Source of the DNA: Adineta steineri | Taxonomy: Eukaryota; Rotifera; Eurotatoria; Adinetida; Adinetidae | NCBI GenBank assembly: GCA_905250115.1 | Contig: CAJNOI010000035.1 | Coordinates: 394,765 to 458,764, forward strand | Direction: 5' to 3' | Length of the DNA: 64,000 nucleotides | Notes under the pieces: generated by a model | The model's input: the letters and a program-made list of their open reading frames with translations, nothing else | Databases searched by the model: none | Told to the model about the DNA's origin: nothing | Translations under genes and position numbers: made by a program | Part shown: positions 61,514 through 64,000 of the stretch, piece after piece | Numbering within the stretch: the first letter of the stretch is position 1 | Layout of the letters: the number at the start of each line of letters is the position of its first letter

Positions 61514-63067
61514 TGATGATCATCAACTAATTACCAACAGGTCGTTTTCATTTTGTTTATTTCGCCTCAATCTTTCTTCAGGGACTTCTTTCTTATCTAT
61601 TGCTCACAGTGCAACTATATATCTTTTACTTCTTTTTATTTGTTTCTGTGGTGTTATAAACGTAAAAAACTAAACAAACGAATCATCATCGTTATGTTAT
61701 AAGTTTGCTCAGAATGTCTTTATAGAAGACAGAAAAAAAACTACATAAAATATAAAAATTCATCTGCTTAGCAGTTTTTTTCCTTAACAATCCCTATTTT
61801 TCTGTACATACAGGACTATCCTCGCAGAGACCTCTCTTATAACATATTTGTTTTTGGCTTTTGTTTTTTCTTTTTGCCTATTGAATCTCTTTTATCCTAA
61901 TAAGAAGAAAAAAAAGTGATCCAAAATCATAGTGATAATAAAAAACAACCAATAACACGTATACCTATACGAAAATTTTTCAGGTATAATACTCTATTTT
62001 TACTTTTCGTTTTTTTGTTTTTCTAAATTTGACTGAAAAAGAAAAGTTTATAAATAATATTAATCGCATCATTTCGAATGAACGAATTGACTTGCCATGA
62101 TTATTCAATTTTTTCTTCTTCTTGTTATTATTCTTTATATCTTTGTTTTTTTCGTTTTTGATCTAGAAATTCATTAAATGTTTATGCGCATTTCATTTTT
62201 TCTTTTATTGCCTCAAAATGTTTGTTTGTTTGTTTTTTATTCCTCAGGGATTTTATTGTCAAACTTTATTTCTTTTTAAAAAGAAATCGACTATATACTG
62301 CTCTTCTTTTCTTTTCTCTCTTTAACTTTTGTTATTCATAGCAAACAGTCCGATTTTTATTATGATGATGATCATGTCCGTATCAATTTTTCTTGTACAA
62401 AATAATATTTGTCTGTCTGTTTTTCTTCTTCTTCTTCTATAGTCACCTCATTGAGCAGTGCTTAGATTAATTGTGCTTTGTTCTATCATATATTGTGAAG
62501 TCGAATTATATCTATCGAATTTTTATGTACGTGTGCGTGTATACCTTCGTCATAGAACAGTATCATCATTGTAGTTTTGCTCGTTTCAAAAAACACAAAA
62601 TATGAACGTGCACTTTTTTCTTTTTGACTTTTGAACATAGTCTTCGTTTATTATTTGATTTTATCTGTATGTATGTATGTCTCTCTGTGTCTTTTTCCTA
62701 TTAAATGTTTGTTTATTTTCCAAATCCATCATCGGTATTATTATAATCCATAATTTGATTTTTTTTTGTCTTTTGTATGTCACGGTGTCAATTATATTCT
62801 TTCTCTCTCTTTTTTCCTTTTCAAATGTGTGTATCGTTTCAATCTTCTTCTTTTCTGTCTATGTTTGTAACAACTTTTTTTTTTCAAATAATAAGACAAA
62901 TATGAGATGACATATGTATTATTTTTTATCAATGAATGATGAGAAAAAAAACATTATCATATTTATTTTTATCATGTTTGATTACAGTTAAATTTTTATC
63001 GAAAGAAATGAAGTTAAATTGACAGTTAAGATGAAAACAAAAACTACTGCTATCGGTTTTGATTAAT
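61514..63067. other. Convergent 3' region of FoxO and SLC44-like gene
   Basis: T-rich 1.55-kb spacer; probably FoxO 3' UTR for much of its length. No gene or RNA recognised. Confidence 0.4.
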
Positions 63068-64000
63068 TCAAACATTAGTATAAATAACACTAGCAGATGC
63101 AGCAGGTTTTGGTAAATGCATAGCAAAACCACTAGCAGCAAATTCTTGTGGATGAAATTTATACCAAGCAAGAAGTAAATTTTGTAAATGTTCAGGATGA
63201 GTTGCACCAAGTGCAGCTGGATTAATAGCAAAACAGACAAATGCTGTTCGTACACCAGAACTTAGAATTGATGTCATTACTGTACCCATAGCAAGACCAA
63301 TTTTAAATGTAAAAAACGCGGCCATTCCAGCAATGGCTACTCGCGATTGTGAATGTGGCATTGCAGCATAAACAGTTATACCACCAAGTGCTGCTGAAAT
63401 AAATCCAATAGCAAGTGTAACAATAGTTAAAGCATGTCCTGCAAGATCATCATTTATAATCATTGTCCAACCACGTTGTTGAAATAAATCAAGAAAACTT
63501 CGACTAGCATCACGAAATGATTGACCTGTCAATGCAGCATATACAAATGCCCATTCATTAAGATATCTTACGAATCCTTCAAATATTCGAAGTATACATA
63601 CAAATATACAACTAAAAAGTAATAAAACAATATTTCCATTTTGACGAGCATTTCTTTCATTGACTTGAGCAACAACACGTAAAGCTTTTATAAATGCAAG
63701 TATTAATGAACCAAATGAAATTGTTCCGAAATTTGTTGTTAATGCACGTTGAACACTTGTTTCAACAGCGTATTGTCTATGAGCATCTGAAGTAAACCAC
63801 CATTGACCAACGACACATGCAGTAACAAAATGTGTTATATTTCGAAATGTTAATGCTCCCCAAAATAAAGATGTCAATAATAAAATTGCAAATAAACCAC
63901 CTAAAACACCACTTGATGATCGATTATCTGATCCATTTAGAGCATGTTCAAAACCTAATGCCATTAAACCCCAAAGAAAAACCCATAATAATTGTGCTGC
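63068..64000 (-). CDS. SLC44/Pns1 choline transporter-like protein (partial, C-terminal part)
   Basis: One open exon reading from the right edge to a stop at 63068-63070; the frame is open to 64000 (AAQLLWVFLWGL precedes the first Met at 63964), so that Met is internal. About 310 residues are visible. Multiple membrane helices alternate with the family blocks VVGQWWFTSD, TTNFGTISFGSLILAFIKAL, RILNEWAFVYAALTGQSF-like sequence (here RYLNEWAFVYAALTGQSF) and a C-terminal FKIGLAMGTVMTSILSSGVR. Conservation of NEWAFVYAALTG points to the fungal Pns1-like and CTL group within SLC44. Vertebrate CTL1/2 transport choline and ethanolamine; substrate here is inferred only. Upstream exons are outside the window. 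Confidence 0.85.
   Translation of the reverse strand, partial: AAQLLWVFLWGLMALGFEHALNGSDNRSSSGVLGGLFAILLLTSLFWGALTFRNITHFVTACVVGQWWFTSDAHRQYAVETSVQRALTTNFGTISFGSLILAFIKALRVVAQVNERNARQNGNIVLLLFSCIFVCILRIFEGFVRYLNEWAFVYAALTGQSFRDASRSFLDLFQQRGWTMIINDDLAGHALTIVTLAIGFISAALGGITVYAAMPHSQSRVAIAGMAAFFTFKIGLAMGTVMTSILSSGVRTAFVCFAINPAALGATHPEHLQNLLLAWYKFHPQEFAASGFAMHLPKPAASASVIYTNV

Noticed and set aside
63962..63964. Met at 63964 as start of the SLC44-like protein
   Set aside because: The frame continues open to the window edge with membrane-helix sequence; the Met is internal.
1..64000. tRNA, rRNA, CRISPR arrays, retrotransposon polymerase frames, viral genes
   Set aside because: Looked for on both strands by eye; no cloverleaf, direct-repeat array, reverse transcriptase or integrase motif was recognised.

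Overview
This window looks like nuclear DNA from a small metazoan, most likely a bdelloid rotifer. It is strongly AT-rich. Nearly all introns are 45-70 nt GT-AG introns with T-rich acceptors. The proteins are clearly animal orthologues (SIX1/2, FoxO, polycystin, BIG1/2, KXD1, RD3). Bdelloid is an inference from base composition, intron size and protein style; no diagnostic marker such as a spliced-leader RNA or a telomeric repeat was found. No bacterial, viral or CRISPR features were seen. I rebuilt exons by hand from reading frames and splice signals, and every complete model closes to a whole number of codons.

Layout: (1) FBXL4 (minus, partial at the left edge) is divergent from a + strand run of close genes: a proline-rich protein, GLOD4, a coiled-coil protein, metaxin-2, clathrin light chain and TACO1. 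(2) An RD3-domain gene (minus) is followed by 3.8 kb without genes, then a SIX1/2 homeobox gene (minus) with 2.1 kb of empty upstream DNA. (3) OXCT1 (13 exons) and a 36-exon ARFGEF1/2 gene, both minus. (4) On the + strand: KXD1, a tail-anchored RING protein, an unknown single-pass membrane protein and HGSNAT. (5) A short polycystin-family channel (minus), then GBE1 and an unknown secreted cysteine-rich protein (plus). (6) FoxO (plus) stands behind 5.6 kb of upstream DNA without genes. An SLC44/Pns1-type transporter (minus) runs off the right edge.

The genes do not form one pathway. Recurring themes are mitochondria (FBXL4, MTX2, TACO1, OXCT1), endomembrane and lysosome traffic (clathrin light chain, ARFGEF, KXD1, HGSNAT) and glycogen (GBE1). 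The most unusual content is non-coding: several non-autonomous transposons sit inside introns, with target-site duplications readable by eye (a nested hAT-like pair, a GC-rich hAT-like element, a Tc1/mariner-like element), and a foldback element of about 510 bp lies in an ARFGEF intron. Many start codons lie just downstream of a polypyrimidine-AG, which suggests spliced-leader trans-splicing or 5' UTR introns. One run of + strand genes could be an operon.
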